Positions 36,091 through 46,374 of a stretch of 64,000 bases of DNA are shown piece after piece. The notes under the pieces were generated by a model. It was not told the origin of the DNA and made no database searches. It saw only the letters and a list, made by a program, of their open reading frames with translations. The DNA comes from Aquabacterium sp. (GTDB taxonomy: Bacteria > Pseudomonadota > Gammaproteobacteria > Burkholderiales > Burkholderiaceae_C), in assembly GCF_030652515.1 (NCBI RefSeq), contig NZ_JAUSAR010000137.1, positions 1 through 64,000 of the forward strand, read 5' to 3'. The position numbers were made by a program, and so were the translations under genes. Numbering within the stretch: position 1 is the stretch's first letter; every line of letters begins with the position of its first letter.

Positions 36091-38766
36091 GTGCTGAAAT
36101 CAATTCTAAAAACGTCTGTATATATAGTCTGCTTGGCTGGGTCGGGTATCACCTGGGCAGCAGGCTTGGGTGGCATCAATGTCACGTCATCACTGGGGCA
36201 GCCGCTGAAGGCAGAGATCGAAGTGGTCGCTGTCGACAGGGGCGACAAATCAAGCCTGAGAGCCAAACTGGCCTCCGCCGACGCGTACAAGAACGCCGGC
36301 GTCGACTACCCATACAATTTCCCCAAACTCAAATTCCAGATTGAAGAGCGACCCAGTGGCGATCCTTACATCAAGGTGACCACCGCGCAGTCGGTGAACG
36401 ACCCGTTCGTGACCTTGATGGTTGAGTTGAGCTGGTCATCCGGCAAGCTGTTGCGCGAATACACATTCCTGCTTGATCCGATTGACTACAAAGCGGCGCA
36501 ACCCAAGCCGGAAGTAGTGCAGCCCATCGAGCCTGTCATGGCAGTACCTGCCGTCGAACCGGCTCCGGTGCCGGTGCCCGCGCCAATCGTTGCCGCTGAA
36601 CCCGAAGCAGAACCCGTTGCTGCACAAGCGCTGGAGGAAACTCCACCCGTTGTTGAAGCAGCGCCAGCTCCGGTTGCCGAAGCACCCGTTGAAGCTGCTC
36701 CTGTTGTTGAAGCCGCCCCGGTTGCCGAAGCCGCACCTGCGGAACAAGAACCGGCCTTGGTTGAGGCTGAACCTGTCGAAATGACCCCCATGACTCAGGA
36801 CCCGCTGAGCAAGGAAGAGGCGATGGACGAAGCCGCTCCGGGAACCGCACCCGAGCAGATCGTCGTGATGCGCGGCGACACGCTGACCAAGATCGCTGCA
36901 CAAATCAAGCCTGCCAACGTCAGCCTGGAGCGCATGCTGGTTACGTTGTACCGCGAGAATGCAGGCATGTTCGACGGTCACAACATGAACCGTATCCGTG
37001 CCGGGAAGATACTTTACGTTCCTTCTAACGAGGCGGTGGAAATGCTGCCCCAGGCCGATGCCGAGGAAGAGATTCGCGCGCAGGCAGCCGACTGGAATGC
37101 CTATCGCCAGAAATTGGCGGCAGTGAGCACGCCGCGAGTGGAGCTTGATGACAAGCAGGAAGTCACCGGCAAGATCAGTGCTGCGGTAATCGACAAGGCG
37201 TCGGTCAGCAAGGAACCCCCCAAGGAAGTGCTGAAGCTCTCCAAGGGCGAGGCTCCGAACGACAAGGCAGTGGGCGGCGGCAAGACCTCGGCGCAGGAAC
37301 AGGCGATTGCCAAGGAAGAAGAAGCCATCGCCAGCAGCAAGGCGTTGAAGGAAGCGCAAGAGCGCACCGCGATTCTGGAAAAGAACGTGCAGGATCTGAA
37401 ACGCCTGGAAGAATTGAAGAAAGAATCCGCACCGGTTGCGGCATCTGCTCCGCCTGCAGTGGTTGCGCTGAATGCCGCTTCCGCTCCGCAAGCTGCCAGC
37501 AGCGTGGCGCCCGCCAAACCCAAGGTCGTGCCGCCCAAGGTTGTCGAGCAACCTTCACTGGTTGATCAGATTCTGGGCGAGCCGCTGTATCTGGCCGGGC
37601 TTGCAGCATTGCTGCTGCTTCTGGGCGGATTGGGACTCATGGCCGCGCGCCGCGGCAAGCAGGGCGGCAAGAAGAAAGATGCTTCCAAGAACAAGAAGAA
37701 GGAAGACATCGGCAGTACCACCGGACGCATAGCGGCGCCGGTTGCGCCGTCGCCCGAGACAGGCGACTTTACCCATGCGGCCGTGCAGACGGCAACGATG
37801 GCGGTAGCGGAGACCGAGGAAGTTGATCCCATCGGTGAAGCGGATTTGTTCCTGACTTTCGGCCGCGATGCGCAGGCGGAAGAGGTTCTGAAAGAAGCGT
37901 TGAAGAAGAACCCGAACAACATTCCGGTCAAACTCAAACTGTTGTCCATCTATGTCACGCGCAAGGATACAAATTCCTTCTACAGCTATGCCCGCGAGAT
38001 CAAGGAATCCGGCGATGAATCTGCCTGGGATCAGACTGCCAAAATGGGGCGCGAGCTGGATCCGACCAATCCCTTCTACGGCGGCAGTGCAGCTGCGGCA
38101 CCGGCGGCCGATATCCCCGCTGCACCGGCGGCGGCAAATCCCTCGGTGGACTTCGACCTGGGCTTCGGCTCGCCGACGACCACCATGCCCAATTTTGCGA
38201 GCCAGAAGACGGTAGTCATCGAGCCGACGGTTGAGTCGCACGAAAAGACCACAATCCTGTCGTCAGAGGAATTGCGCAGCGCCCAGACGACGACGATGGA
38301 TTTCGACATCACCGGAACCAACCCCGGCTTCCCGGCGGCTAAACCCCAGGCGCCCAACCAGGATACGACTACCGCCCTGAATATGGACGATCTGGTGTTT
38401 GACGTGACCGCGACCCATCCGAGGGTGCCGGTTCCGCCGCCTGCACCGGCCGCTCCGTCGCAGGATGACAGCATGGCGTTCACGCTCGATTTCCCGACCG
38501 AAACCACGGCCAAGTTCACCGCTCCTGCGCCCGAAATGGGGCTGGGGGACATCAATCTGGATATGGATCTGCTGCGGCCGTCCGCAGGCTCTTCCGGTGT
38601 GAAGGACGAGCGCTGGCAGGAAGTGGCCACCAAACTCGACCTGGCCAAGGCGTATCAGGAAATGGGCGATACCGCCGGTGCACGCGAGATTTTGGACGAA
38701 GTGTTGCGCGATGGCGACGACCAGCAGCGCGAGTCAGCGCAAACTCTGATGCAACAGTTGCTGTAA
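36091..38766 (+). CDS. fimV: FimV/HubP family polar hub protein
   Basis: An 891-residue envelope protein related to Pseudomonas FimV, which organises the cell pole and type IV pili. It has a signal peptide ending near TWAAGLGG, the FimV N-terminal domain (GINVTSSLGQPLKAEIEVV), a Pro/Ala/Glu-rich region (150-250), a LysM domain (about 255-312), a coiled coil (about 405-450), one transmembrane helix (about 498-518) and a cytoplasmic acidic region. The tail is the TPR-like FimV C-terminal domain (EADLFLTFGRDAQAEEVLKE, and DLAKAYQEMGDTAGAREILD). The start is GTG with GGGTGG upstream. Confidence 0.92.
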   Translation: MLKSILKTSVYIVCLAGSGITWAAGLGGINVTSSLGQPLKAEIEVVAVDRGDKSSLRAKLASADAYKNAGVDYPYNFPKLKFQIEERPSGDPYIKVTTAQSVNDPFVTLMVELSWSSGKLLREYTFLLDPIDYKAAQPKPEVVQPIEPVMAVPAVEPAPVPVPAPIVAAEPEAEPVAAQALEETPPVVEAAPAPVAEAPVEAAPVVEAAPVAEAAPAEQEPALVEAEPVEMTPMTQDPLSKEEAMDEAAPGTAPEQIVVMRGDTLTKIAAQIKPANVSLERMLVTLYRENAGMFDGHNMNRIRAGKILYVPSNEAVEMLPQADAEEEIRAQAADWNAYRQKLAAVSTPRVELDDKQEVTGKISAAVIDKASVSKEPPKEVLKLSKGEAPNDKAVGGGKTSAQEQAIAKEEEAIASSKALKEAQERTAILEKNVQDLKRLEELKKESAPVAASAPPAVVALNAASAPQAASSVAPAKPKVVPPKVVEQPSLVDQILGEPLYLAGLAALLLLLGGLGLMAARRGKQGGKKKDASKNKKKEDIGSTTGRIAAPVAPSPETGDFTHAAVQTATMAVAETEEVDPIGEADLFLTFGRDAQAEEVLKEALKKNPNNIPVKLKLLSIYVTRKDTNSFYSYAREIKESGDESAWDQTAKMGRELDPTNPFYGGSAAAAPAADIPAAPAAANPSVDFDLGFGSPTTTMPNFASQKTVVIEPTVESHEKTTILSSEELRSAQTTTMDFDITGTNPGFPAAKPQAPNQDTTTALNMDDLVFDVTATHPRVPVPPPAPAAPSQDDSMAFTLDFPTETTAKFTAPAPEMGLGDINLDMDLLRPSAGSSGVKDERWQEVATKLDLAKAYQEMGDTAGAREILDEVLRDGDDQQRESAQTLMQQLL

Positions 38767-38822
38767 TCGGCTTGAACGTACCGGACGGCAGCCTGTACGG
38801 CTGCCGTTTTCATTTGAACGAT

Positions 38823-39443
38823 ATGAAAATCATCCCGCATCCTGCCGTGCAGATCCTCGTTTGGGCGTTGCTCGCCTTGCTGGCACAACGCCTGCAACCG
38901 CTGCCTTTGCTTTCGCTGTGCGCCGTGCTGTTCGGTCTGGCTTTGGTTCTGAGCTCCAGGCAATTGCTCGCCCTGCTGCGGCGCACGCGCTGGATATTGT
39001 TTTCCCTGCTGCTGATCTATGCTTACACGACGCCCGGCGCGGCGCTGTGGACCCGGTTGGGCGTCCTGTCGCCCACGCACGAAGGGTTGCTGGACGGGCT
39101 GCTGCAATTGGGGCGATTGCTGAGCGTGCTGTCCGGACTGGCGATTCTGCTGGAACTGCTGCCGCTGGAGCGACTCATCAGCGGTTTGTACACCCTGGCC
39201 TATCCGCTGCGCTGGTTTGGCCTGTCGCGCGAACGCATTGCCGTGCGTTTGGCGCTGACGCTTGAATACGCCGAGTCGGCCATGGGTGATACGGCCAAGG
39301 ACTGGCGCACGACCATAGCTTCCGCATTGCAGCCCGCCACAACGGGCGGCGCGCATATCGAGTTGCGCCTGCAGGCGTTCGGTCTGGTCGATGCCCTGCT
39401 ATTGCTGGCAAGTGTCGCCGTGCTGGCAGGAGTATGGCGATGA
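38823..39443 (+). CDS. CbiQ/EcfT-like membrane protein
   Basis: A 206-residue membrane protein with about five hydrophobic segments. It resembles the T component of energy-coupling-factor transporters (CbiQ/EcfT), including the SRERIAVRLALTLEYAE region in the place of the coupling helices, but no ATPase or S component is adjacent. Its stop overlaps the truA start (ATGA). ATG 38823 begins the first hydrophobic segment. The assignment is moderate. Confidence 0.65.
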   Translation: MKIIPHPAVQILVWALLALLAQRLQPLPLLSLCAVLFGLALVLSSRQLLALLRRTRWILFSLLLIYAYTTPGAALWTRLGVLSPTHEGLLDGLLQLGRLLSVLSGLAILLELLPLERLISGLYTLAYPLRWFGLSRERIAVRLALTLEYAESAMGDTAKDWRTTIASALQPATTGGAHIELRLQAFGLVDALLLLASVAVLAGVWR

Positions 39444-40216
39444 GGATCGCGCTCGGTGTCGAGTATGACGGCAGCGGCTACAACGGCTGGCAGAGCCAGC
39501 CGGATGTGCCCAATGTGCAGGACACCTTGCAAGCGGCCTTGAGCGAAATCGCGGGCGAAAGCATCGCGGTCCTTGCCGCCGGGCGCACCGATACCGGCGT
39601 GCACGCGCTGGAGCAGGTCATTCATTTCGACACCGGTACCGAGCGGCCGCTCAATGCCTGGGTGCGCGGCACGAATGCATTTCTGCCCAAGGATATTGCC
39701 GTGCTGTGGGCGCATTCGGTGAGCGAGGAATTTCATGCACGCTTTTCGGCGCAGGCGCGCAGTTACCAGTATGTGCTCGTCAACCGTCCTTCGCGCCCCG
39801 CCGTGCACCACGGCAAAATGGGCTGGTTCCACTTGCCGCTGGATGTGGCTGCGATGCGCGAGGCCGCGCAATACCTGCTGGGCGAACATGATTTCAGCGC
39901 CTTTCGCTCCTCACAATGCCAGGCCAAGACGCCAGTGAAAAACCTGGCACAGCTGGACATCCGGCAAGAGGGCGACACCATTATCTTCAATCTGACCGCC
40001 AATGCCTTTTTGCACCACATGGTGCGCAACATTCTGGGGTGCCTGCTGTATGTGGGTAAAGGCAAGCATGCGCCGGAATGGATGGGCGAAGTGCTGGCGG
40101 GCGGCGACCGCAAGTACGCTGCACCGACATTTGCACCGGACGGCCTGTACCTGCGCCATATCACCTACGACGAAAAGTGGGGCCTGCCGCAAGGTACAAT
40201 GCCGCCCTGTCTTTGA
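39440..40216 (+). CDS. truA: tRNA pseudouridine synthase A
   Basis: Forms pseudouridine at positions 38-40 of the tRNA anticodon arm. The catalytic aspartate is in AAGRTDTGVHA, and the protein begins ALGVEYDGSGYNGWQ just inside. Of two ATGs, 39440 is chosen (258 residues) because AGGAG lies seven bases upstream and the codon overlaps the preceding stop; ATG 39434 is too close to that site. Confidence 0.96.
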   Translation: MRIALGVEYDGSGYNGWQSQPDVPNVQDTLQAALSEIAGESIAVLAAGRTDTGVHALEQVIHFDTGTERPLNAWVRGTNAFLPKDIAVLWAHSVSEEFHARFSAQARSYQYVLVNRPSRPAVHHGKMGWFHLPLDVAAMREAAQYLLGEHDFSAFRSSQCQAKTPVKNLAQLDIRQEGDTIIFNLTANAFLHHMVRNILGCLLYVGKGKHAPEWMGEVLAGGDRKYAAPTFAPDGLYLRHITYDEKWGLPQGTMPPCL

Positions 40217-40230
40217 AATAAAGCAATCTC

Positions 40231-40878
40231 ATGAGTCCCATTACCCGAACACGGATAAAAATCTGCGGCCTGACGCGCGAGCAGGATGTGCTGGCTGCAG
40301 CGCGCGCCGGTGCGGACGCGTTGGGGCTGGTGTTCTACGAAAAAAGCCCGCGCCACGTCGGGTTGTCGCAAGCTGTCCAGTTGGCACGGACCGTACCGCC
40401 GTTTGTTACGGTGGTTGGGTTGTTCGTGAACCCATCTGTCGATTACGTGCGCGAAGTGCTGTCAAAAGTGCCGCTCGATGTGTTGCAGTTCCACGGCGAA
40501 GAAACGCCTGAGTTCTGCACCCAGTTCGGCAGGCCTTACCTCAAGGCGATCCGGGTCAGGGCGGGAGTGGATTTGATACAATGCGCAGCCCGTTATGCCG
40601 GTGCTCAGGGTTTGTTGCTCGATGCCTATGTCGAAGGCACGCAGGGCGGCACGGGCGAGTCGTTCGATTGGGCGCTTATCCCGCAGAACCTGCCGTTGCC
40701 GGTGATCCTGTCCGGCGGTTTGCATGCGGGCAATGTGGCGGCGGCGATTCGGCAAGTGCAGCCTTACGCGGTGGATGTGTCCAGCGGCGTGGAGGCGGAA
40801 AAAGGAATCAAAGATGCGGCGAAAATCGCCGCATTCATAAACGAGGTTGAGAACGTTGACTTACAGTTATCCCGATAA
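40231..40878 (+). CDS. trpF: Phosphoribosylanthranilate isomerase
   Basis: Third step of tryptophan synthesis from chorismate. A 215-residue TIM barrel with the catalytic [10 protein letters not shown] at the N-terminus, [11 protein letters not shown] in the middle, and SGGLHAGNV and [15 protein letters not shown] near the C-terminal phosphate site. It overlaps trpB by about 23 bases. Confidence 0.97.
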   Translation: MSPITRTRIKICGLTREQDVLAAARAGADALGLVFYEKSPRHVGLSQAVQLARTVPPFVTVVGLFVNPSVDYVREVLSKVPLDVLQFHGEETPEFCTQFGRPYLKAIRVRAGVDLIQCAARYAGAQGLLLDAYVEGTQGGTGESFDWALIPQNLPLPVILSGGLHAGNVAAAIRQVQPYAVDVSSGVEAEKGIKDAAKIAAFINEVENVDLQLSR

Positions 40879-42055
40879 GAACGGCCATTTCGGTCCCTAC
40901 GGCGGCATCTACATGGCCGAGACGCTGATTCCGGCGGTGGAAGAATTGCGCCAGCAGTACCTGCGTTTCCGCGACGATCCCGAATTCAAGGCCGAATTCG
41001 CTTACGAGCTGAAACACTACGTCGGTCGTCCCAGCCCCATCTACTACGCCAAGCGCCTGTCGGAAAGCCTGGGCGGCGCGCAAATCTACCTGAAGCGCGA
41101 AGACCTGAACCATACCGGCGCGCACAAGATCAACAACGCCATCGGCCAGGCGCTACTTGCAAAAAGAATGGGCAAGAAGCGCGTCATCGCCGAGACCGGC
41201 GCGGGCATGCACGGCGTGGCGACCGCCACCGTGGCGGCGCGCTTCGGCATGGAGTGCATTGTGTACATGGGCGCGGAAGACATCCAGCGCCAGGCACCCA
41301 ACGTGTTCCGTATGAAGCTGCTGGGCGCGACTGTCGTTCCCGTGGAAAGCGGCTCCAAAACGCTCAAGGATGCGTGTAATGAAGCCATCCGCGACTGGGT
41401 TACCAACGTCGAAAGCACGTTCTATATCTTCGGCACGGCGGCCGGCCCGCATCCGTACCCGATGATGGTGCGCGACTTTCAGTGCGTGATCGGTAATGAA
41501 GCCAAGGTGCAGATGCCGGAAATGATCGGCCGCCAGCCGGATGCGGTGATTGCCTGCGTGGGCGGCGGTTCCAATGCGATTGGCTTGTTCTATCCCTACA
41601 TCGAGGAAACAAGCGTGCAGATCATCGGCGTGGAGGCAGGCGGTCACGGCATCGCCAGCGGTCAGCATGCCGCACCGCTCACCGGCAATGCCAAGGTCGG
41701 CGTGTTGCACGGCAACAAGGTTTATCTGATGCAGGACGAGAACGGCCAGATCATCGAGACGCACTCCATCTCGGCAGGACTCGATTACCCCGGCGTCGGC
41801 CCCGAACACTGCCTGCTCAAGGATCAGGGGCGCGCGCAGTATGTCGCCATCAACGACGACGAAGCCATTGGTGCCTTCGATGCACTGTGCCGCTTCGAGG
41901 GCATTATCCCCGCGCTGGAATCCAGCCATGCGCTGGCACACGCGATGAAAATCGCGCCGACGATGGCGAAAGACAAAGTGCTGCTGGTGAACCTGTCCGG
42001 TCGCGGCGACAAGGACATGAATACTGTGGCGAAATTGAAGGGCATCACGCTATGA
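40856..42055 (+). CDS. trpB: Tryptophan synthase beta subunit
   Basis: PLP enzyme joining indole and serine. The PLP lysine is in [13 protein letters not shown], the phosphate loop is [10 protein letters not shown], and the N-terminus reads [14 protein letters not shown]. The most likely start is TTG at 40856 (399 residues), nine bases after a GAGG; an earlier TTG at 40847 touches that site. It overlaps the end of trpF and ends in ATGA with trpA, so trpFBA are translationally coupled. Confidence 0.96.
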   Translation: MTYSYPDKNGHFGPYGGIYMAETLIPAVEELRQQYLRFRDDPEFKAEFAYELKHYVGRPSPIYYAKRLSESLGGAQIYLKREDLNHTGAHKINNAIGQALLAKRMGKKRVIAETGAGMHGVATATVAARFGMECIVYMGAEDIQRQAPNVFRMKLLGATVVPVESGSKTLKDACNEAIRDWVTNVESTFYIFGTAAGPHPYPMMVRDFQCVIGNEAKVQMPEMIGRQPDAVIACVGGGSNAIGLFYPYIEETSVQIIGVEAGGHGIASGQHAAPLTGNAKVGVLHGNKVYLMQDENGQIIETHSISAGLDYPGVGPEHCLLKDQGRAQYVAINDDEAIGAFDALCRFEGIIPALESSHALAHAMKIAPTMAKDKVLLVNLSGRGDKDMNTVAKLKGITL

Positions 42056-42849
42056 GCCGCATCGATACGACCTTCGGCAAACTCAAGCAACAACAGCGCA
42101 AAGCGCTCATCCCCTTCGTCACCGCAGGCGATCCGTCGCAGCAACTTACCGTGCCGTTGATGCACGGTCTGGTGGCGGCGGGTGCGGACGTGCTTGAGCT
42201 GGGTGTGCCGTTCTCCGACCCGATGGCGGACGGACCGGTGATTCAGCGCGCTTCCGAGCGCGCGCTCAAACAGGGCATGTCGCTGCGCGGCGTGCTGGGC
42301 ATGGTGGCCGAATTCCGCAAGCAGGATGCTGCCACCCCGGTAGTGCTGATGGGCTACGGCAATCCGATTGAGGCCATGGGCTGGGAAGTGTTCGCGCAGC
42401 GCTGCGCGGAAGTTGGTGTGGACGGTGTGCTGACGGTGGACTTCCCGCCGGAAGAAAGCCATGCGGCGTTCGAGCATCTGCAACGCCACAACATCGCCCC
42501 CATTTTTCTGTTGGCGCCGACCACCAACGAGGCGCGCATCGAACATGTCGCCAAGCTGGCGCGCGGCTATGTGTATTACGTTTCGCTCAAGGGCGTGACC
42601 GGCTCGGGAGCCATCGACCTGTCCGCCATCGAGCAGAAGCTGCCGCAACTGCGCAAGCACATCAAGCTGCCCATCGGTGTCGGCTTCGGTATCCGCGATG
42701 CGGCGACAGCCAAGGCGGTTTCAAAACTATGCGACGGCGTGGTGGTGGGCAGCCGCATCGTGCAGGAAATCGAGAATTCCAATGAAAATAATGTAGTCGC
42801 CAATGTGGGCAAATTGGTGAAAGAATTGCGTCAGGCGATAGATCAATAA
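42052..42849 (+). CDS. trpA: Tryptophan synthase alpha subunit
   Basis: Cleaves indole-glycerol phosphate and channels indole to TrpB. A 265-residue barrel with the catalytic glutamate in [17 protein letters not shown], catalytic Asp in [13 protein letters not shown] and the phosphate-binding GVGFGIRDA. The ATG overlaps the trpB stop (ATGA). Confidence 0.97.
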   Translation: MSRIDTTFGKLKQQQRKALIPFVTAGDPSQQLTVPLMHGLVAAGADVLELGVPFSDPMADGPVIQRASERALKQGMSLRGVLGMVAEFRKQDAATPVVLMGYGNPIEAMGWEVFAQRCAEVGVDGVLTVDFPPEESHAAFEHLQRHNIAPIFLLAPTTNEARIEHVAKLARGYVYYVSLKGVTGSGAIDLSAIEQKLPQLRKHIKLPIGVGFGIRDAATAKAVSKLCDGVVVGSRIVQEIENSNENNVVANVGKLVKELRQAIDQ

Positions 42850-42862
42850 ATAGGAGAACGAT

Positions 42863-43747
42863 ATGAGCTGGTTCCAAAAACTGTTACCGCCCAAGATCAA
42901 GCGCCGCGAGAGCGCAGACGTTAAAAAGAGCGTACCGGACGGCCTGTGGCACAAATGCCCGTCCTGCCAGGCTGTGCTGTACCACGCCGACCTGGAAAAG
43001 AATTTCAGTGTCTGCCCAAAGTGTAGCCATCATCACCGCATTACCGCGCGTACCCGTCTGGATTGGCTGCTGGATAACGAGGGCCGCTTCGAAATCGGCG
43101 CCGAAGTCTTGTCGGTCGACACCCTGAAATTCAAGGACCAGAAGAAATACAGCGACCGCCTGGTCGAGGCGAAGAAGAAGACCGACGAGGATGATGCGCT
43201 GGTCGTGCTGCAAGGCAGTATCCATGCGTTGCCGGTTGTGGTGGCCGCGTTCGAGTTCGATTTCATGGGCGGCTCGATGGGCTCGGTCGTCGGCGAACGC
43301 TTCGTCCGCGGCGTGCAAGTCGCGCTGGAGCAGAAATGCCCCTTCATCTGCTTCGCTGCCAGCGGTGGTGCGCGTATGCAGGAAGGCCTGCTGTCGCTGA
43401 TGCAGATGGCCAAGACCAGCGCCGCGCTTACGCAACTGAGCGAAGCCAGGCTGCCCTTCATCTCCGTACTCACCGACCCCACCATGGGCGGTGTGTCGGC
43501 CAGCTTCGCCTTCCTGGGCGACGTCGTGATTGCCGAACCCGGCGCGCTGATCGGCTTTGCCGGTGCGCGCGTTATTCAGCAGACCGTGCGCGAGACGCTG
43601 CCGGACGGTTTCCAGCGGGCCGAGTTCCTGATGGAACATGGCGCCATCGACATGATCGTGGACAGGCGCCAGATGCGCGACCAACTGGCTACGCTGATCA
43701 CGCTGCTGACCAAGCAGGATGCGGTGGCGAGGTTGGAGGCGGCTTAG
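42863..43747 (+). CDS. accD: Acetyl-CoA carboxylase carboxyltransferase beta subunit
   Basis: Transfers carboxyl from biotin to acetyl-CoA together with AccA, making malonyl-CoA for fatty acids. The 294-residue protein has the N-terminal Cys4 zinc ribbon (CPSC, CPKC) and the crotonase-type oxyanion segments [10 protein letters not shown] and [15 protein letters not shown]. It follows trpA by 13 bp with GGAG before the ATG. folC normally follows; here a lipoprotein gene intervenes. Confidence 0.97.
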   Translation: MSWFQKLLPPKIKRRESADVKKSVPDGLWHKCPSCQAVLYHADLEKNFSVCPKCSHHHRITARTRLDWLLDNEGRFEIGAEVLSVDTLKFKDQKKYSDRLVEAKKKTDEDDALVVLQGSIHALPVVVAAFEFDFMGGSMGSVVGERFVRGVQVALEQKCPFICFAASGGARMQEGLLSLMQMAKTSAALTQLSEARLPFISVLTDPTMGGVSASFAFLGDVVIAEPGALIGFAGARVIQQTVRETLPDGFQRAEFLMEHGAIDMIVDRRQMRDQLATLITLLTKQDAVARLEAA

Positions 43748-43763
43748 TGGCTGCCTGAAATAT

Positions 43764-44435
43764 ATGAAGAAAAACTATTTTGATGGTGCGAAATTAGCAT
43801 TCATCATTAGTTTTTTTCCTTTTGTTACAGGATGTGCGACTTTAGCATCCCAAAAGATAGGGGTTATGGACGAAGTTGGCATCGGCTTTGAAAGCCTGCA
43901 TACGGACGGAGAACAAATATTTGTTCAATACAAAGTCAATACCTATCCAGCCCCTCCGTGGAATTTTGACAATGGAAAGCCAGTTGAGTCGAATTCCCTG
44001 CGATGGGCTGTGGCGGAAATCGGGAAAGTAAACTGGGCGAGGGGACTTGATTGGGGTGTAGGGGCGTGGGCGCATACAGAATTGCAACTGTTGCCGACAA
44101 CATTTTTGCTGCCCACGGCGCCCAACATGACTACTATTCCTATCGCAAGCACAAAAGATAAAAATACCTTTAATCGTGAAATGGAAGGGGCCTTTCTTGC
44201 TGGACGGCCTATTTTTGCATCTGCCTTCTACAACTCGTCTATTACATTGACTCGCCCAGATCCGGTTAATCATGAAACTTATCAGTTTTCGCAACTACTT
44301 TTACCGGAACACGTTGATCAGCCGTATGCTCAAATAAAGCGCGCTATTGCTTTGCCTTTTGCATTGGTATTTGATGCTGCGACACTTATCATCCAGGCGC
44401 CTATATTTTTGTTTGTGGCAATTCGTGGGCAGTAA
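43764..44435 (+). CDS. A+T-rich lipoprotein, unknown, inserted between accD and folC
   Basis: A 223-residue lipoprotein (signal ending FVTGC) with no recognised domain. The base composition is visibly lower in G+C than the flanking genes, and rare AT-rich codons (ATA, TTA, AAA runs) are frequent, which suggests acquired DNA. The C-terminus is hydrophobic (ALPFALVFDAATLIIQAPIFLFVAI), a possible membrane segment. ATG 43764 begins the signal peptide. folC starts one base after its stop, so it sits in the operon without breaking it. Confidence 0.75.
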   Translation: MKKNYFDGAKLAFIISFFPFVTGCATLASQKIGVMDEVGIGFESLHTDGEQIFVQYKVNTYPAPPWNFDNGKPVESNSLRWAVAEIGKVNWARGLDWGVGAWAHTELQLLPTTFLLPTAPNMTTIPIASTKDKNTFNREMEGAFLAGRPIFASAFYNSSITLTRPDPVNHETYQFSQLLLPEHVDQPYAQIKRAIALPFALVFDAATLIIQAPIFLFVAIRGQ

Positions 44436-44436
44436 T

Positions 44437-45720
44437 ATGGAAATGGCAGGGAGTAAATTTCAATCTCTTTCTGACTGGCTAACCTATCTCGAATCCCTGC
44501 ATCCCAAAACTATCGCGCTCGGTCTGGAGCGCGTGGCGCAAGTCAAACAGCGGCTGAATCTCCAGCCCCAGTTCCCAGTTATCATCGTTGGCGGCACCAA
44601 TGGCAAAGGTTCGGTGTGTGCCATGCTGGAATCAGTCCTGCATGCCGCCGGGTACAAGGTCGGCTGTTATACCTCGCCACATCTACTGGATTACAACGAG
44701 CGCGTGCGCATCGCCAAACGGCAGGCGAACGATGCAGAGCTGTGTGCTTCGTTTGCTGAGATCGAGCAGGTGCGCGGCGATATCGCGCTGACCTATTTCG
44801 AGTTTGGCACGCTGGCTGCCATGCAGTGCTTTATTTCTCACAAGGTCGATGTCGCCATTCTCGAAGTCGGACTGGGCGGCAGGCTGGATGCGGTGAATGT
44901 ATTCGACGCGGATGTTGCGGTGGTGACCAGTGTGGATATAGATCACGTCGATTATCTGGGCGATACGCGCGAGCAGATTGCCTTCGAGAAGGCCGGCATT
45001 TTCCGCAAGGGGTGCGTGGCGATTTGTGCGGACAGCGATGTGCCGCAGGCGCTGCGCCGGCACGCGCAGGAGATCGGCGCGGAGTTGTGGTGCATCGGCA
45101 GCGAGTTCGGATTTGCCAAACATGACGGACAGTGGGATTACCGCAGCAATGTGGGTTCGCGCAGTGCCTTGTCTTACCCGGCCTTGCGCGGCGCCTTCCA
45201 GTTGAGCAATGCCAGTGCCGTCCTGGCGGCGCTGGATGCTGTCAGGGATAAATTGCCCGTGAACATGCAATCAGTACGGCGCGGCTTGGCCGAGGTGGAG
45301 CTTGCCGGGCGTTTCCAGTTCGTGCCGGGCAGGCCGCAGTTGATCCTGGATGTGGCGCACAACCCGCATGCGGCGCGTTCGCTGGCGCAAAACCTGGCCA
45401 ATTTGCCGCCCGCAAAGACGTTTGCGGTGTTTTCCATGCTCAAGGATAAGGATATGGACGGCGTGGTGCGGGCGCTGGACGAGCAGGTCGATGTGTGGCT
45501 GGTGGCGGGAATAGATGCGCCGCGCGGGGCGACGACCGCTGAACTGGTGCATGTGCTGCAAAATGCCGGAGTGCGCGGCGAGGTTAAACCCTGCGTTTCA
45601 CTCGTCGATGCGGTGAATGAGGCCCGCAATCGCGCGAGCGAAAATGATAGAATCGCGGCCTTCGGATCATTCTATACGGTAGCGGAAGTGATGCGGGTGC
45701 GCGGCATGCGCGGCGGCTGA
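44437..45720 (+). CDS. folC: Dihydrofolate/folylpolyglutamate synthase
   Basis: Adds glutamate to dihydropteroate and folates. The 427-residue Mur-ligase fold has the P-loop GGTNGKGSVCAMLES, the TSPHLLDYNERVRI motif and DVAHNPHAARSLA. The start is ATG 44437 just after the upstream stop, or ATG 44443; there is no strong ribosome site. Confidence 0.95.
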   Translation: MEMAGSKFQSLSDWLTYLESLHPKTIALGLERVAQVKQRLNLQPQFPVIIVGGTNGKGSVCAMLESVLHAAGYKVGCYTSPHLLDYNERVRIAKRQANDAELCASFAEIEQVRGDIALTYFEFGTLAAMQCFISHKVDVAILEVGLGGRLDAVNVFDADVAVVTSVDIDHVDYLGDTREQIAFEKAGIFRKGCVAICADSDVPQALRRHAQEIGAELWCIGSEFGFAKHDGQWDYRSNVGSRSALSYPALRGAFQLSNASAVLAALDAVRDKLPVNMQSVRRGLAEVELAGRFQFVPGRPQLILDVAHNPHAARSLAQNLANLPPAKTFAVFSMLKDKDMDGVVRALDEQVDVWLVAGIDAPRGATTAELVHVLQNAGVRGEVKPCVSLVDAVNEARNRASENDRIAAFGSFYTVAEVMRVRGMRGG

Positions 45721-45738
45721 GCTTTCTCCTTGAAATCA

Positions 45739-46365
45739 ATGGCAAAACAGACAGCAGAAGAAGAATTCAATTTGCGGCGCTTGACCAGACGCCGTTTGAT
45801 CGGCGCGATCGCGCTGGTGCTGGTGGTAGTGATCCTGCTGCCCATCGTATTCGACAGTGAGCCGCCGGCTGCTGGCAACGGCATCGAGCTGCGCATCCCG
45901 AACAAGGACAACGCGGGCGATTTCCAGCCCAAGATCGACTTGCCGGAACTGGACAAGATGGCTTCGGAAGTCGCGGCAGCGTCCTCTGCGGCAAGTGTGC
46001 CGGCCGTTGTAGCCGAATCTGCAGTTGCAGTTGTGCCCACACCGGTCGTTGCGCCTGTTCCGGCAGTGAGCCAGCCCAAGCCGGAAGCCAAGCCTGTCGC
46101 CAAGCCACAGCCCAAGCCTGTAGTGAAGCCGCAGGTTGTGCCCAAGACTGGTTGGGCGGTGCAGGTCGGTGCGTTCGCCAATGCGGATACCGCTCGCAAC
46201 CTGCAAGCCAAATTGAGCAAGCAGGGCTATCACGCTTATACCGAAAAAGCGGGCAACGTCGTGCGCGTGCGCGTGGGCGGCTATCCAACGCGCGAAGCGG
46301 CAGAGAAGATAGAGAGCAAGCTGGAAGCGCAAGGAATGCAAGCCAACGTGGTCACTCTTGACTAA
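45739..46365 (+). CDS. SPOR-domain membrane protein (DedD-like)
   Basis: A 208-residue inner-membrane protein with a cytoplasmic N-terminus, one transmembrane helix (about 20-38), an Ala/Pro/Val-rich periplasmic linker and a C-terminal SPOR domain (GWAVQVGAFANADTARNLQA, VRVRVGGYPTREAAEKI) that binds denuded glycan at the septum. It is placed in the folC-dedD-cvpA-purF order also known in E. coli. ATG 45739 is preferred to TTG 45730. Confidence 0.9.
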   Translation: MAKQTAEEEFNLRRLTRRRLIGAIALVLVVVILLPIVFDSEPPAAGNGIELRIPNKDNAGDFQPKIDLPELDKMASEVAAASSAASVPAVVAESAVAVVPTPVVAPVPAVSQPKPEAKPVAKPQPKPVVKPQVVPKTGWAVQVGAFANADTARNLQAKLSKQGYHAYTEKAGNVVRVRVGGYPTREAAEKIESKLEAQGMQANVVTLD

Positions 46366-46374
46366 GGTTCGCGC

